Shown here piece by piece: positions 54,107 through 63,015 of a stretch of 64,000 nt of DNA. The first letter of the stretch is position 1. Each line of letters begins with the position of its first letter. Source of the stretch: Vagococcus zengguangii (GTDB lineage Bacteria > Bacillota > Bacilli > Lactobacillales > Vagococcaceae). The stretch is taken from contig NZ_CP039712.1 in the NCBI RefSeq assembly GCF_005145005.1, forward strand, positions 1,209,001 through 1,273,000, given 5' to 3'. The position numbers were made by a program, and so were the translations under genes. The notes beneath the pieces are model-generated. The model was not told where the DNA came from. It saw only the letters and a list, made by a program, of their open reading frames with translations, and made no database searches.

Positions 54107-55433
54107 CTTGTAACGCAACTCCTATTTGATTCATTTTAATAATTTGCTTACGACATTGTTTCATCGCTCTGGATTGTCCTTCATGTAAAAAATAAACAAC
54201 ACCATTTGGAAATTCACTTTTACGCCCCACGCGACCGGCAATTTGAACCAAAGAAGACGTCTTATAAATACGATGATGGGCTCCAAAAACAATCACATCA
54301 ATATTAGCAAACGTAACCCCACGTTCTAATATCGTCGTTGTTATGAGCCAATCAACTGTTTCCTGTCGCATCTCCTCAACTTTTCGATGACGTTCTTCAT
54401 CAATCGACGATACGTTGGCAATCTTGACACTTGGAAAAGCATGCCTTAGTCGAACCATCAACTGCTTACCTATTTCAATCGTCGGCACAAAAATTAATGT
54501 CCGGCGTGCACCGCTTAATTGCGTCAATAGTAATCGATGCAATGTTTTAGGAATTTTTTGGCGACTGTTAAGATTACATGAACAATAGACTAATTTAGGC
54601 ACTGGTAACGGACGACCATGATAGCGTAAAAATAATTCTTCTTTCAACAACTTATTCTGTTTGACTTGCTGAAGCTGTTCTTGACTTGGTGTAGCAGTTA
54701 GCAACACTTTTTGGCCGTCAATCTTTAGGGCCTGCTCCACCGCGTAAGACAACGATGGGTTGCCCTGAAACGGGAAAGCATCCACCTCATCTAATACAAT
54801 GCAATCAAACGCTTGATAATAGCGTAATAATTGATGCGTGGTGCAAATGACTATCGGTGGCATATCAAACGGTTTCTCGCTATTCCCATGAATTAAGCAA
54901 ATGGCACAAGTAAACAACGGCTCAATTCGCTTATATAACTCAATACAGACATCTGTTCTGGGGGCAGCTAAACATATTGTTCCCCCTTGATTCACTACTT
55001 CAATTATTAACGGATAAAGCATTTCAGTCTTGCCAGCCCCTGTCACCGCATGAACCAAGCTATCTTGTTGTTTCTTATAATTAATCACTAAATGTTGGGC
55101 TAATCGTTGCTGAAAAATAGTCAATTGTCCTTGCCAAACACATGCCACTTCACGTAAAGTCGTACGTTCGTTCGGTTGATGATAAAGCACGCTATCCTCA
55201 TCAATTTTCCCCATTCGCAAACAAAAACGACAGTAGTAGCGAAGTCTCCCTACTAATAGTTCTTGTTGTGCATATTTTTTCAAAGAGTGACCACAACGAA
55301 AACAGCGTACTCGACCATTTTCCATAACTATTGTTGGTAATATCGTGACCTGTTCATCATGTTGTACAGCTAGTTGTTCTTTTTCTTCCAATTCTTTCAT
55401 CAATAGTTTACGTCCTACTAATCGTTTCAACAT
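54087..55433 (-). CDS. comFA: ComFA DNA-uptake helicase
   Basis: The 448-residue protein (ATG 55433; AGGTG before it) has a zinc-binding Cys4 segment (CFRCGH and CRFC, about 44-70) and DEAD-box helicase domains with Walker A VTGAGKTE (about 130), DEVDAF (DEAD-type box), TATPSQ and the C-terminal motif QIAGRVGRK. ComFA uses ATP to pull single-stranded transforming DNA across the membrane. The frame is intact, so this operon looks functional. Confidence 0.94.
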   Translation of the reverse strand: MLKRLVGRKLLMKELEEKEQLAVQHDEQVTILPTIVMENGRVRCFRCGHSLKKYAQQELLVGRLRYYCRFCLRMGKIDEDSVLYHQPNERTTLREVACVWQGQLTIFQQRLAQHLVINYKKQQDSLVHAVTGAGKTEMLYPLIIEVVNQGGTICLAAPRTDVCIELYKRIEPLFTCAICLIHGNSEKPFDMPPIVICTTHQLLRYYQAFDCIVLDEVDAFPFQGNPSLSYAVEQALKIDGQKVLLTATPSQEQLQQVKQNKLLKEELFLRYHGRPLPVPKLVYCSCNLNSRQKIPKTLHRLLLTQLSGARRTLIFVPTIEIGKQLMVRLRHAFPSVKIANVSSIDEERHRKVEEMRQETVDWLITTTILERGVTFANIDVIVFGAHHRIYKTSSLVQIAGRVGRKSEFPNGVVYFLHEGQSRAMKQCRKQIIKMNQIGVALQDELSKL

Positions 55434-55486
55434 ATTTATCACCTATTATTAAAATACGCAACCCTCTTCTTTTTCCATATCAAAAA

Positions 55487-55515
55487 TTGTAAACGAGCTG
55501 ATAATGAACTATAAT
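55487..55515 (+). promoter_or_regulatory. Promoter of the alpha/beta hydrolase gene
   Basis: -35 TTGTAA (55487-55492), 17-base spacer, -10 TATAAT (55510-55515). Confidence 0.7.
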
Positions 55516-55549
55516 GGTAGTGTTACTAACATTTTGAGGTGCAAATTAT

Positions 55550-56464
55550 ATGAAAAAAGAATTCTACTTTTCATCATCACGTCAACAAAAAAAAATCCAT
55601 GCGATTATTTGGTTACCTGACTATCAACCAAAAGGCATCGTCCAAATCGTTCATGGGATGGCTGAACATATCGAACGTTACACTAAATTTGCTGATTTCT
55701 TAACCAAAAACGGCTGGGGAGTTATCGGTCATGATCATCTTGGGCATGGACAATCCGTCACCGAACTCAGCGACTACGGCTATTTTGATAAAAGCAATGG
55801 GACAGGTGTACTCATTGAAGATACTTACCGATTAACAACGATTATCAGAAAAAAATTCCCTAATACTAAATTAGTACTACTCGGCCACAGCATGGGCTCG
55901 CTCATCGCTCGTAATTATTTAAAAAAATATAGCAACGCTGTAGATGCCAGTATTCTTATGGGAACAAGTGCTGGACGTGTTGATTTGAATTTGGGATTAT
56001 CGTTAGCTAAACAATTGAATCGATTTTCTCCTAAAAAAATCAACCCTAAACTAGATAAAGTGGCATTTGGTAGTTTTAACAAATCATTCTCTGAAGACTC
56101 CAAATTTAATTGGTTATCAAAAAACCAACAGAATGTGCAAAAATATGAACAAGATAAACTTTGTGGCTTTACGTTTACCAATAACGGCTTTTATACGTTG
56201 TTTCAATTAACAAAACAAGCCAATGAAAAAGGTTGGGCGAATAGTATACGGGAAGGTTTACCGATTTTAGTCATTAGTGGTGAAAAGGATCCTGTTGGCG
56301 AATTTGGGAAAGGCCCCCGAAAAGTTATCGCTGACTTGCGCCAATCTGTCCACAGCAAATTAACACTTCATCTCTACCAAGAATTACGTCATGAAATTTT
56401 AAATGAGGACGACAATGATTTAATTATGAATGACTTACTTGGTTGGATAGAAAAACACGTCTAA
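55550..56464 (+). CDS. Alpha/beta hydrolase, monoacylglycerol lipase/lysophospholipase type
   Basis: The 304-residue cytosolic protein has the nucleophile elbow GHSMGS with S114, the oxyanion segment VHGMAEH (34-40), HDHLGHGQS (61-69), an acid in GEKDPVG and a histidine in ELRHEILNE. This is the serine aminopeptidase S33/Hydrolase_4 pattern of PldB-like enzymes, which cleave monoacylglycerols or lysophospholipids. It is a single gene; the physiological lipid is unknown. Confidence 0.88.
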   Translation: MKKEFYFSSSRQQKKIHAIIWLPDYQPKGIVQIVHGMAEHIERYTKFADFLTKNGWGVIGHDHLGHGQSVTELSDYGYFDKSNGTGVLIEDTYRLTTIIRKKFPNTKLVLLGHSMGSLIARNYLKKYSNAVDASILMGTSAGRVDLNLGLSLAKQLNRFSPKKINPKLDKVAFGSFNKSFSEDSKFNWLSKNQQNVQKYEQDKLCGFTFTNNGFYTLFQLTKQANEKGWANSIREGLPILVISGEKDPVGEFGKGPRKVIADLRQSVHSKLTLHLYQELRHEILNEDDNDLIMNDLLGWIEKHV

Positions 56465-56504
56465 TACTCTTACGACTCTAGTCGTTTAAGTATTAGACGT
56501 GTTT
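56453..56504. terminator. 16-bp terminator overlapping the hydrolase stop codon
   Basis: Arms 56453-56468 and 56489-56504 are perfect complements. A second small stem, ACGACT-CT-AGTCGT type, is nested in the loop. The stop codon (56462-56464) lies in the left arm, and it also ends the convergent gene at 56509. Confidence 0.85.
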
Positions 56505-56508
56505 TATT

Positions 56509-57036
56509 TTAAATATGTGACATAATTTTAATGTTTTGTTTTTTCGCAATATTGAGTATTTCGGATGCACGATCGAAATATTCGACTGGTGCTTCAAAAT
56601 GATCGCCAATTTGTAATTGTTCAATGCCTTCGATTAAATTCATACAATTCCCATCGAATCCAACGTCAAATTGCTCCCCGTCATTTGTTTCGATTAATAA
56701 ATGACGATGCCCTGTTAACTCAACTTTATGGGGATTTAATAAGTCTAATTTTCGTTTCACCATCTTCGAATCGCTATCAATATAATGAACAGAACGCGTT
56801 GGGCGTGTTTCACCAGAAACAATGGCTGTTTGGTCAGGTTGTTGTTCGCCTGTAAACGGCATCACAATTTTCATCAACGTACGTTCTCTTTCATCACCAT
56901 TAATCTTGGTTACATGAAAAACCAAATACGGCAACAACTTTATAGTTATTTTTTTCACATTAGTTACATCTATTTTCTTGTTGTCATCTACCTTGATATA
57001 TTGGCCGTCAAACACTTGTTTCTCTTTAACATTCAT
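56509..57036 (-). CDS. Hypothetical protein
   Basis: From ATG 57036 (GAGGTG before it) the protein has 175 residues. It is soluble and predicted mostly beta, with segments KKITIKLLPYLVFHVTKING, RSVHYIDSDSKMVKRKLD and GHRHLLIETNDGEQFDVGF, and a C-terminal helix. I recognise no family. It lies divergent from yigZ with no shared operon, so context does not help. Confidence 0.6.
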   Translation of the reverse strand: MNVKEKQVFDGQYIKVDDNKKIDVTNVKKITIKLLPYLVFHVTKINGDERERTLMKIVMPFTGEQQPDQTAIVSGETRPTRSVHYIDSDSKMVKRKLDLLNPHKVELTGHRHLLIETNDGEQFDVGFDGNCMNLIEGIEQLQIGDHFEAPVEYFDRASEILNIAKKQNIKIMSHI

Positions 57037-57134
57037 CCCTTGCACCTCTTTATGTTTTCTATTTCACATGGTATGTTACTCCTATTCCTCTTTTTTTTCA
57101 ACAGTTTTCACAAAAAATTCACACTTTTTCATAT

Positions 57135-57162
57135 TTGCAATCAATCGAAAAAACTTTATACT
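57135..57162 (+). promoter_or_regulatory. yigZ promoter
   Basis: -35 TTGCAA (57135-57140), 16-base spacer, -10 TATACT (57157-57162). It lies inside the upstream end of a longer open frame, which shows that the true coding start is later. Confidence 0.7.
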
Positions 57163-57187
57163 TATAAATGAAAGTGAGGAATGCCTG

Positions 57188-57829
57188 TTGACTAATGAGT
57201 ATATAACAATTAAAGAAAATGGTATCCATGAAATTGAAATAAAAAAATCACGCTTTATTACGAAACTGGTACGAATTGAATCAGAGGAACAAGCGCGTAA
57301 TATTATCCAACAAACAAAAAAAGAACATTGGAAAGCTAACCATAATTGTAGCGCCTATGTTCTTGGTAATAAACAAGATATCCAACGTAGTAGCGATGAT
57401 GGCGAACCTAGCGGAACAGCTGGTGTTCCAATGCTTGAAGTGTTAAAAAAGCAAGAAATTATTAATACATTAGCGATTGTTACACGTTATTTTGGTGGGA
57501 CTAAACTTGGAGCCGGTGGTTTGATTAGAGCATATAGCAGTGCTGTTTCGGAATCAATTAAAGCCATTGGCCTTGTTAAAGGCACCTTACAACAAGAAGT
57601 CGCCATCACGATAGATTACCCACAGCACAATTCTTTAGAGTATTTTTTAACTCAAAATGATTATACTATTGCGGAGACGATATTCACTGACAAAGTGACG
57701 GTGAACGTGATGATTGATGAAACGCTAGTTGAGGCATTTCAAGAGGCGTTGATCAACCTTTTAAACGGACAACTAACATTGACACTAGGTGAAACAAAAT
57801 ATTTTGAACAACCCATTAATTGTGAGTAA
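57188..57829 (+). CDS. YigZ/IMPACT family protein
   Basis: The start is a TTG at 57188 behind GTGAGG with eight bases between; the open frame reaches 210 bases further but crosses the promoter. The 213-residue protein has an N-terminal UPF0029/IMPACT domain (KKSRFITKLV; SSDDGEPSGTAGVPMLEVL; RYFGGTKLGAGGLIRAYS, about 20-125) and a small C-terminal domain of the EF-G type. Related YigZ and IMPACT proteins are linked to translation, but the bacterial role is unclear. Confidence 0.9.
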   Translation: MTNEYITIKENGIHEIEIKKSRFITKLVRIESEEQARNIIQQTKKEHWKANHNCSAYVLGNKQDIQRSSDDGEPSGTAGVPMLEVLKKQEIINTLAIVTRYFGGTKLGAGGLIRAYSSAVSESIKAIGLVKGTLQQEVAITIDYPQHNSLEYFLTQNDYTIAETIFTDKVTVNVMIDETLVEAFQEALINLLNGQLTLTLGETKYFEQPINCE

Positions 57830-57833
57830 TATT

Positions 57834-57870
57834 AAAAAGGAAAGCACTATATTTAGGCGCTTTCCTTTTT
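57834..57870 (+). terminator. yigZ terminator
   Basis: AAAAAGGAAAGC pairs with GCTTTCCTTTTT (57834-57845, 57859-57870) directly behind the stop. Confidence 0.88.
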
Positions 57871-57979
57871 TGTCTTTATATTCAATTAGTTCCTAAGCTT
57901 AAACGTAACAGCTTCATTTCGCTAATTTGCCTAATCTCGCTTACGTTCCAGAGATAATCATACGGCCACACACTTTGTA

Positions 57980-58699
57980 TTATCTACGCTCTAAGACAAA
58001 TTCAAAACGATCGGCAACATAGTATGAACGAACCATCTCAAATGGACGACCGTCTTCTAGGTACGTGACTTGGATTAATTTCAGCATTGCCTCACCTTTT
58101 TTCGTATCTAAAAAATCTGCTGTACGCTCTCTTGCTAACGTTGCGGTAATATTTTGCTCTGAGTAACCAATACGATAATTACCTTTTATCTGCATCGTTT
58201 CATAGAAAGACTTAATAATCTCCGCCTTACTAAACTCTTTGACTAATTCATAAGGAATCGACATCACTTCAAAACAAATTGGCACATCGTTAGCGTAACG
58301 AATACGCTCAACTTTCAAAATTTTATCAGTTGGATGTAAATTTAATTTTTCCATCTCACTTGCACTTGGCTGTGTAACAAAAAATGAAACAGCTTTAGCC
58401 GAAGGTTCTTTACCTTGTGCTCGCACAATTTCAGAAAAACTCGTCGTACCAGTTAACGTTTCTTGGACTTTTTTAGCCGCGACATACGTTCCTGATCCGA
58501 TTTTACGCTCTAATACACCTTCGTCCGCTAGCGTTTGAACGGCTTGACGCAAGGTCATTCTACTTACATCGAAGTGAATCGCTAAATCGCGCTCAGACGG
58601 TAATTTATCACCAATTCGCCATTTCCCTTCTTCGATTTCTTGTCTTAGTTGATTATGAATTTGTAAATATCTTGGTATATTATGGTTATTTTCAGACAT
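57980..58699 (-). CDS. GntR/HutC family transcriptional regulator
   Basis: The 239-residue protein (ATG 58699, GGTGAG before it; an ATG at 58711 is also open) has an N-terminal winged helix (about 10-70; LPSERDLAIHFDVSRMTLRQAVQTL) and a UTRA effector domain (about 90-235). The closest well-known type is NagR/YvoA, which senses phosphorylated amino sugars, but the effector is not certain. No target operon is adjacent; repeats in its own upstream region suggest autoregulation. Confidence 0.88.
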   Translation of the reverse strand: MSENNHNIPRYLQIHNQLRQEIEEGKWRIGDKLPSERDLAIHFDVSRMTLRQAVQTLADEGVLERKIGSGTYVAAKKVQETLTGTTSFSEIVRAQGKEPSAKAVSFFVTQPSASEMEKLNLHPTDKILKVERIRYANDVPICFEVMSIPYELVKEFSKAEIIKSFYETMQIKGNYRIGYSEQNITATLARERTADFLDTKKGEAMLKLIQVTYLEDGRPFEMVRSYYVADRFEFVLERR

Positions 58700-58720
58700 G
58701 ACACTCACCATTCTTTCTCA

Positions 58721-58785
58721 TTGGTCTATATAATAAGTCATTATAACTACTATTATTATCATATCCTATTATAACTGGTATATAT
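58721..58785. promoter_or_regulatory. Repeated TGGTNTATAT-like sites before the GntR gene
   Basis: TTGGTCTATATAAT (58721-58734) and CTGGTATATAT (58775-58785) flank a minus-strand -10 TATAAT at 58740-58745. HutC-type GntR operators often contain TGGTNTA half-sites, so these may be the regulator's own operators. Confidence 0.45.
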
Positions 58786-58834
58786 CTTTCAAACAACACT
58801 TTTTACCTAGTTAACTGTTTTTCAATTATAGAAC

Positions 58835-59350
58835 CTAGTGCTCTTCCAACTCATCTTCAAAAAAAGCTTGGTAAAACTCATCCTTTAAAAGTTCTAATCG
58901 TGACTCCTCTTCTGTTTTTTGGGAGGCGATTGTGGCTAATTTGTTAGGCTCATTATCGTACCTTACCACATGCGACCACTTAATCTCTTCAATTATTTTG
59001 ACCGATCGCACCTCTTCCCAGCGATAGCACTGATTGTCTAAGACAAAATAATCCTCATAACACTCACCTTTAAAATCTCCACGAATACTCTCTGTTAGAC
59101 GCCCAAATTTATCCCACTGATTTAATTGTATCTCGATGGGTTTGTTTTTTAAATAAGCAAAAGCTAACGCTTCATCGATTTCACTAGGCGACATTAACTC
59201 TTCAGCTTTAATATTTTTTTGAGAAAACTGATTATTCTTATCAATAGCTGTTGTCAACTCATCCATCGCAAACGCAGTGCCCCACTTCAAACCAAACGGT
59301 CGATCTTGATATTCATTATAAGGAATAAATTGTTTTTTCGTCCGTTTCAT
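58835..59350 (-). CDS. YolD-like protein partnered with the Y-family polymerase
   Basis: The protein (171 residues from ATG 59350) begins with a RPFGLKWGTAFAMDEL segment and has a beta-rich middle part (IEIQLNQWDKFGRLTESIRGDFKGEC), as in YolD-like proteins. The N-terminal 100-130 residues carry the similarity; the acidic C-terminal helix is extra. In Bacillus, yolD-type genes sit with uvrX/yqjW polymerases under LexA; here it follows the polymerase by 35 bases and should be SOS-induced with it. The family call is by pattern and position. Confidence 0.7.
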   Translation of the reverse strand: MKRTKKQFIPYNEYQDRPFGLKWGTAFAMDELTTAIDKNNQFSQKNIKAEELMSPSEIDEALAFAYLKNKPIEIQLNQWDKFGRLTESIRGDFKGECYEDYFVLDNQCYRWEEVRSVKIIEEIKWSHVVRYDNEPNKLATIASQKTEEESRLELLKDEFYQAFFEDELEEH

Positions 59351-59385
59351 TCCTGTCATCACCTTTTATTATTTTATTATTTTAA

Positions 59386-60735
59386 CTAATCTAAACCACC
59401 CATACCACCTGCATGGCCACCAACTAAACTCGCACGAGCAATGGCACGTCCCCCTTCTAATAAACTATTCGCGTGAATTAAAGAGCAAAAGCCATACTTT
59501 TTACGTATTGTATCGACCACATAATCAACGCGTACTTGCTTAATTTGTTCTTCTGGTTCACTAAATAAATCTAACTGTAAGGCATTAGTAAAAATCAATT
59601 CACTTGTATTAATCGCCACTGTTCGCACTTCCTCTTGCTGATATTGGTGACGAAATATCTGTAATAAGTGCCTTGCTAACTCACGACTTGTATTCGTTGG
59701 TGAAATTTTCAGTTGCTTTTTAACACTCGTTTTACCTTCACGATTTATATATCCTAGCGAAAAACCCAAACTTAAGCTAACAACTTGCGCTTTAGCACCT
59801 AAGCGCCTCAAACGCGTGCCAACTTGATCTGCCATTTCAATAATTACAATTTCTAGCTCACGGGCATCATGATAATTACGGGGTAACACTTGCGAATTTC
59901 CAACTGATTTAGATTGCGGTTGATATGGCTGACCTAAAAACGTGCGATCAATTCCCCACGCATGCGCATAAAGTTGCGTACCAACAACACCTAGTCGACT
60001 TTTTAATACGTAATAGTCAGCCTGCGCTAACTCGGCAATTGAATGGATGTTCAACGCTTCTAGACGCTTAGCCGTTCGATGCCCAATCCCCCAAAAATCA
60101 GTCAACCTAGGGATTTTCCATAATTTGTTTGGCACATCTTGATAACGCCACTCCGCTTTCATATGACGATGATGTTTCGATTCATTATCTAGCGCTAACT
60201 TAGCTAGTAATGGATTATCACCAATTCCAACCGTCGTGTAAATTCCCGTCTTAAAATAAACCTCACGCTGAATCAAGCGCGCCATCTCAAAAGCATTCGC
60301 TACACCATACATTTTCAATCCATCCGTCACATCAAGAAAACTTTCATCAACTGAATAAACATGATGATTTTGATCATCGGCAAATTGTTTGTAAATCTCA
60401 TTGATTTCTTGATTTTTTTCCATATACAATCGCATACGAGGTGGTGCAATGACTAAATCATCAGGATACGGATAAGGCAAATCACGGGCACGAGAGATAT
60501 TTGAAATGCCATACGCTTTTTTAGCCATCGGTGAACTGGCTAAAATCAGTCCACTACCACGTTCTTTAGGATTATCACTAGGATAACTCATCACCACAAG
60601 TTTGGCATCTAGTGGATCTAATCCTCTTTCAACACACTCAACCGAAGCGTAAAACGACTTACAATCCAGGCACAAAATATCACGTGATGGCTCCTTACTA
60701 TAATCAAATGTTGGATTCATACAAAAATCATTCAA
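59386..60735 (-). CDS. Y-family DNA polymerase (UvrX/DinB type)
   Basis: The protein has 449 residues from TTG 60735 (GAGG before it); GTG 60744 and ATG 60720 are alternatives. Catalytic acidic motifs are DILCLDCKSFYASVE (about 19-33) and HVYSVDESFLD, with a finger domain, a helix-hairpin-helix region (WGIGHRTAKRLEALNIHSI) and a little-finger domain. It copies damaged DNA with low fidelity. Two LexA boxes overlap its promoter. It is closest to the UvrX/YqjW sub-group found on plasmids and chromosomes of Firmicutes. Confidence 0.92.
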   Translation of the reverse strand: MNDFCMNPTFDYSKEPSRDILCLDCKSFYASVECVERGLDPLDAKLVVMSYPSDNPKERGSGLILASSPMAKKAYGISNISRARDLPYPYPDDLVIAPPRMRLYMEKNQEINEIYKQFADDQNHHVYSVDESFLDVTDGLKMYGVANAFEMARLIQREVYFKTGIYTTVGIGDNPLLAKLALDNESKHHRHMKAEWRYQDVPNKLWKIPRLTDFWGIGHRTAKRLEALNIHSIAELAQADYYVLKSRLGVVGTQLYAHAWGIDRTFLGQPYQPQSKSVGNSQVLPRNYHDARELEIVIIEMADQVGTRLRRLGAKAQVVSLSLGFSLGYINREGKTSVKKQLKISPTNTSRELARHLLQIFRHQYQQEEVRTVAINTSELIFTNALQLDLFSEPEEQIKQVRVDYVVDTIRKKYGFCSLIHANSLLEGGRAIARASLVGGHAGGMGGLD

Positions 60736-60756
60736 GTTCCTCACCTCACAAAAATA

Positions 60757-60770
60757 CGAACAAACGTTCT
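60757..60770. promoter_or_regulatory. LexA (DinR) box 1
   Basis: CGAAC-AAAC-GTTCT agrees with the Firmicute consensus CGAAC-N4-GTTCG at nine of ten fixed positions. Confidence 0.88.
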
Positions 60771-60779
60771 ATATACATT

Positions 60780-60793
60780 AGAACATTTGTTCG
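60780..60793. promoter_or_regulatory. LexA (DinR) box 2
   Basis: AGAAC-ATTT-GTTCG agrees with the consensus CGAAC-N4-GTTCG at nine of ten fixed positions. A minus-strand -35-like TTGACT lies just upstream at 60801-60806. Confidence 0.85.
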
Positions 60794-60830
60794 TATTTTT
60801 AGTCAAGTATCAATTATTAATTATTAAAAA

Positions 60831-60860
60831 AGACTTGACCATTTTTAATTGGTCAAGTCT
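60831..60860 (-). terminator. Terminator of the DUF948-YtxH operon
   Basis: AGACTTGACCA pairs perfectly with TGGTCAAGTCT (60831-60841, 60850-60860); six T follow on the minus strand. Confidence 0.88.
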
Positions 60861-60876
60861 CACATTGATTCTTTTA

Positions 60877-61458
60877 TTAGCTTAAATGATGATCCACTTC
60901 ATCTTTAATTTCTTCGGTTGTTGTTTCAACTGCATCGGCCACGTCAGCTGCGGCATCTTTAGCCGTTGTGACTGTTTCATCAACAGCATCTTTAGCATCA
61001 GCTATCAATTCGTCTGTTTCCGATTTATCAAATGCTGATTGAACACCGTCTTTAAAGTCTGATGCCACTTCTTGTGCACGGTTGACTGCTTTGGTTGACA
61101 TTTCTTTGACATCTAATACGATATCTTGTGCTCCATCTACTAAGTTATCTAAACGATCTTCCCATTCAGATTTTTCAACCGTTTCTTTTAAATCATCGGC
61201 TAATTCTTCAGAATTACGTTTTAATGTTGAAAGAGTTGATTCTTTAATATCTTGCGCTTTAGATAGAGCTTTGCTGCCTTTATCTTTTGCTAATTGCGTG
61301 TAATCAGAAGACTTTGCTTTTAAATCATCCATTTGATCTAATAGTTCTTCACGTGTTTCTTTACCAGCTTTTGGCGCCATTAATAACGCTGCTGCAGCTG
61401 CGGCTGCTCCCCCAATAATTGCCCCTAGTAAAAATCCGCCATTATTTTTCTTACTCAT
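60877..61458 (-). CDS. YtxH domain-containing protein
   Basis: The 193-residue protein has one N-terminal membrane helix (about 8-28, alanine-rich) and the YtxH start MAPKAGKETREELLDQMDDL. A long acidic/lysine-rich helical stretch reaches the C-terminus. YtxH-type proteins are small envelope stress proteins of unclear role. It follows a DUF948 gene by 27 bases, a common pairing in Firmicutes. Confidence 0.88.
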   Translation of the reverse strand: MSKKNNGGFLLGAIIGGAAAAAAALLMAPKAGKETREELLDQMDDLKAKSSDYTQLAKDKGSKALSKAQDIKESTLSTLKRNSEELADDLKETVEKSEWEDRLDNLVDGAQDIVLDVKEMSTKAVNRAQEVASDFKDGVQSAFDKSETDELIADAKDAVDETVTTAKDAAADVADAVETTTEEIKDEVDHHLS

Positions 61459-61485
61459 AAAAAATCCCTCCTGTAAATTATCTGT

Positions 61486-61935
61486 TTATTTTTTTCTTCG
61501 CAACAATTTAAACGCTGATTGACCCACTTTAGTAGCCACTGATGCTTTAACAGCATTGCCGCTCATCACACCTAATTTGCTCGCAACGTTTCGACTCGAA
61601 TGGTTAATGCTTGAAACACTATCTCCCAAGTCTGCAGCCGCTTTAAACAACGGTTGAATCGTTTCGACTTTGCCATTGACATCATTTAATAAATCATTGC
61701 TTTTAATTAATAATTCTTCCACTTGATGGCTTAAAACATCCACATCTTTAGCCACAAGTTTCAAGGTACGATTGCTTTCATCCACAACGTCCTGAGTTTT
61801 TTTCATCGTTGTATTAGCATTATCTAAAGTTTCTTTTAACTTTGGTAATAATGTCATTAAAAAGAAGATTAACACGACGACTAAAATAACAAACGCGATA
61901 GCTGCTATTAAGGCAGCAACTTCTGTTCCTGTCAT
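61486..61935 (-). CDS. DUF948 domain-containing membrane protein
   Basis: From ATG 61935 (AAGAGGT before it) the protein has 149 residues: one N-terminal membrane helix (about 3-28), then a long coiled region (about 35-115) with heptad leucines and valines, as in DUF948 proteins. It probably forms an extended helical bundle at the membrane together with the YtxH protein. No biochemical role is established. Confidence 0.88.
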   Translation of the reverse strand: MTGTEVAALIAAIAFVILVVVLIFFLMTLLPKLKETLDNANTTMKKTQDVVDESNRTLKLVAKDVDVLSHQVEELLIKSNDLLNDVNGKVETIQPLFKAAADLGDSVSSINHSSRNVASKLGVMSGNAVKASVATKVGQSAFKLLRRKK

Positions 61936-62095
61936 AAAATCTACCTCTTTTCCCTTCAATTTTCCTTATTTTTAGGATAACATTAAGCACAATTTTTCAC
62001 AACTATAACTAATTATTTGCAGATATTTTTCCAATTGTTAAGATAATCTGATACACTTAATCTATCTAAATTCTATAGAAAGCGAGTTTTGTTAT

Positions 62096-63007
62096 ATGTT
62101 ACTCTTAACAGCTCAAACCACAACGTCAGACACTTTTTTCCAAGAAGATACAGTCCAAAAATTCGGTGTCTTGTCTGAGTATTGGCAATCCATTGACTGG
62201 TCGTCCATTTTATCACTGATTATCAACAAAAGTATCCTAATTATCGCTACTACTGTGTTGATTTTATTTATCAAAAAAATTGGACAACGTTTAATTAAAC
62301 GCTCCTTCCAGAATAAAAAATTCACTGAAAATCACGGCCAAAATCGAATTGATACCCTGTATGCTCTAACGAAAAATGTCTTCAGCTATATTTTACTATT
62401 CATCTACTTGTATACATTACTAACGATTATTGGTATTCCAGTAGGTTCTTTAATCGCTGGTGCGGGTATTGCTGGTGTAGCGATTGGTCTTGGGGCGCAA
62501 GGATTTATTAATGACTTAATTACTGGATTTTTCATTATTTTTGAGAAACAAATCGAAGTCGGTGACTATGTCATCATCAACGAATCGGAAGGAACCGTAC
62601 AATCAGTCGGATTACGAACTACCAAAGTCAAATCAACTGACGGTGTAGTTCATTTCATCCCTAATCGCAGTATTTTGGTCATTAGTAATTTTTCTAAAGC
62701 TAATCGCTTGGCGGTTATCCAACTACGTATCAACCCTAATAGTGATCTAGAGCTAATCAAGCAAATTGTAACAGACGTGAATCAGCAGTTAACGCCGCTG
62801 TTCCCTGAAATAGAAGACGAACCTAATATTGTCGGAGTCGTTGACACAGGCAATGGTAATCTAGCCTTGAAAGTGGTAATCCCTACTTTAAACGGGGCAC
62901 AGGTAAAAGTACAAACGAAATTTTTAGAAGAATATTTATTGGCATTAAAAGCAGCTGGCATCGAACTACCTACTTCACCTATTAATTTGAGTGATGTCAA
63001 AAAATAA
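62096..63007 (+). CDS. Small-conductance mechanosensitive channel, MscS family
   Basis: The 303-residue protein has three membrane helices, with the pore helix SLIAGAGIAGVAIGLGAQGF (about 119-138) rich in Gly/Ala. The MscS beta domain (IEVGDYVIINESEGTVQSVGLRTTK) and a C-terminal domain follow. The channel opens under membrane tension to release solutes in osmotic downshock. It is a single gene with a strong terminator. Confidence 0.94.
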   Translation: MLLLTAQTTTSDTFFQEDTVQKFGVLSEYWQSIDWSSILSLIINKSILIIATTVLILFIKKIGQRLIKRSFQNKKFTENHGQNRIDTLYALTKNVFSYILLFIYLYTLLTIIGIPVGSLIAGAGIAGVAIGLGAQGFINDLITGFFIIFEKQIEVGDYVIINESEGTVQSVGLRTTKVKSTDGVVHFIPNRSILVISNFSKANRLAVIQLRINPNSDLELIKQIVTDVNQQLTPLFPEIEDEPNIVGVVDTGNGNLALKVVIPTLNGAQVKVQTKFLEEYLLALKAAGIELPTSPINLSDVKK

Positions 63008-63015
63008 TCCAATAG

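Larger units (their letters stand above)
60751..60799. repeat. 21-bp inverted repeat carrying both LexA boxes
   Basis: Arms 60751-60771 and 60779-60799 match with one mismatch around a 7-base loop. Each arm holds one LexA box and the outer ends are A4/T4. Confidence 0.8.

Noticed and set aside
56978-57187. Upstream extension of the YigZ reading frame
   Set aside because: A good promoter (57135-57162) lies inside it and the family length fits a start at the TTG 57188.
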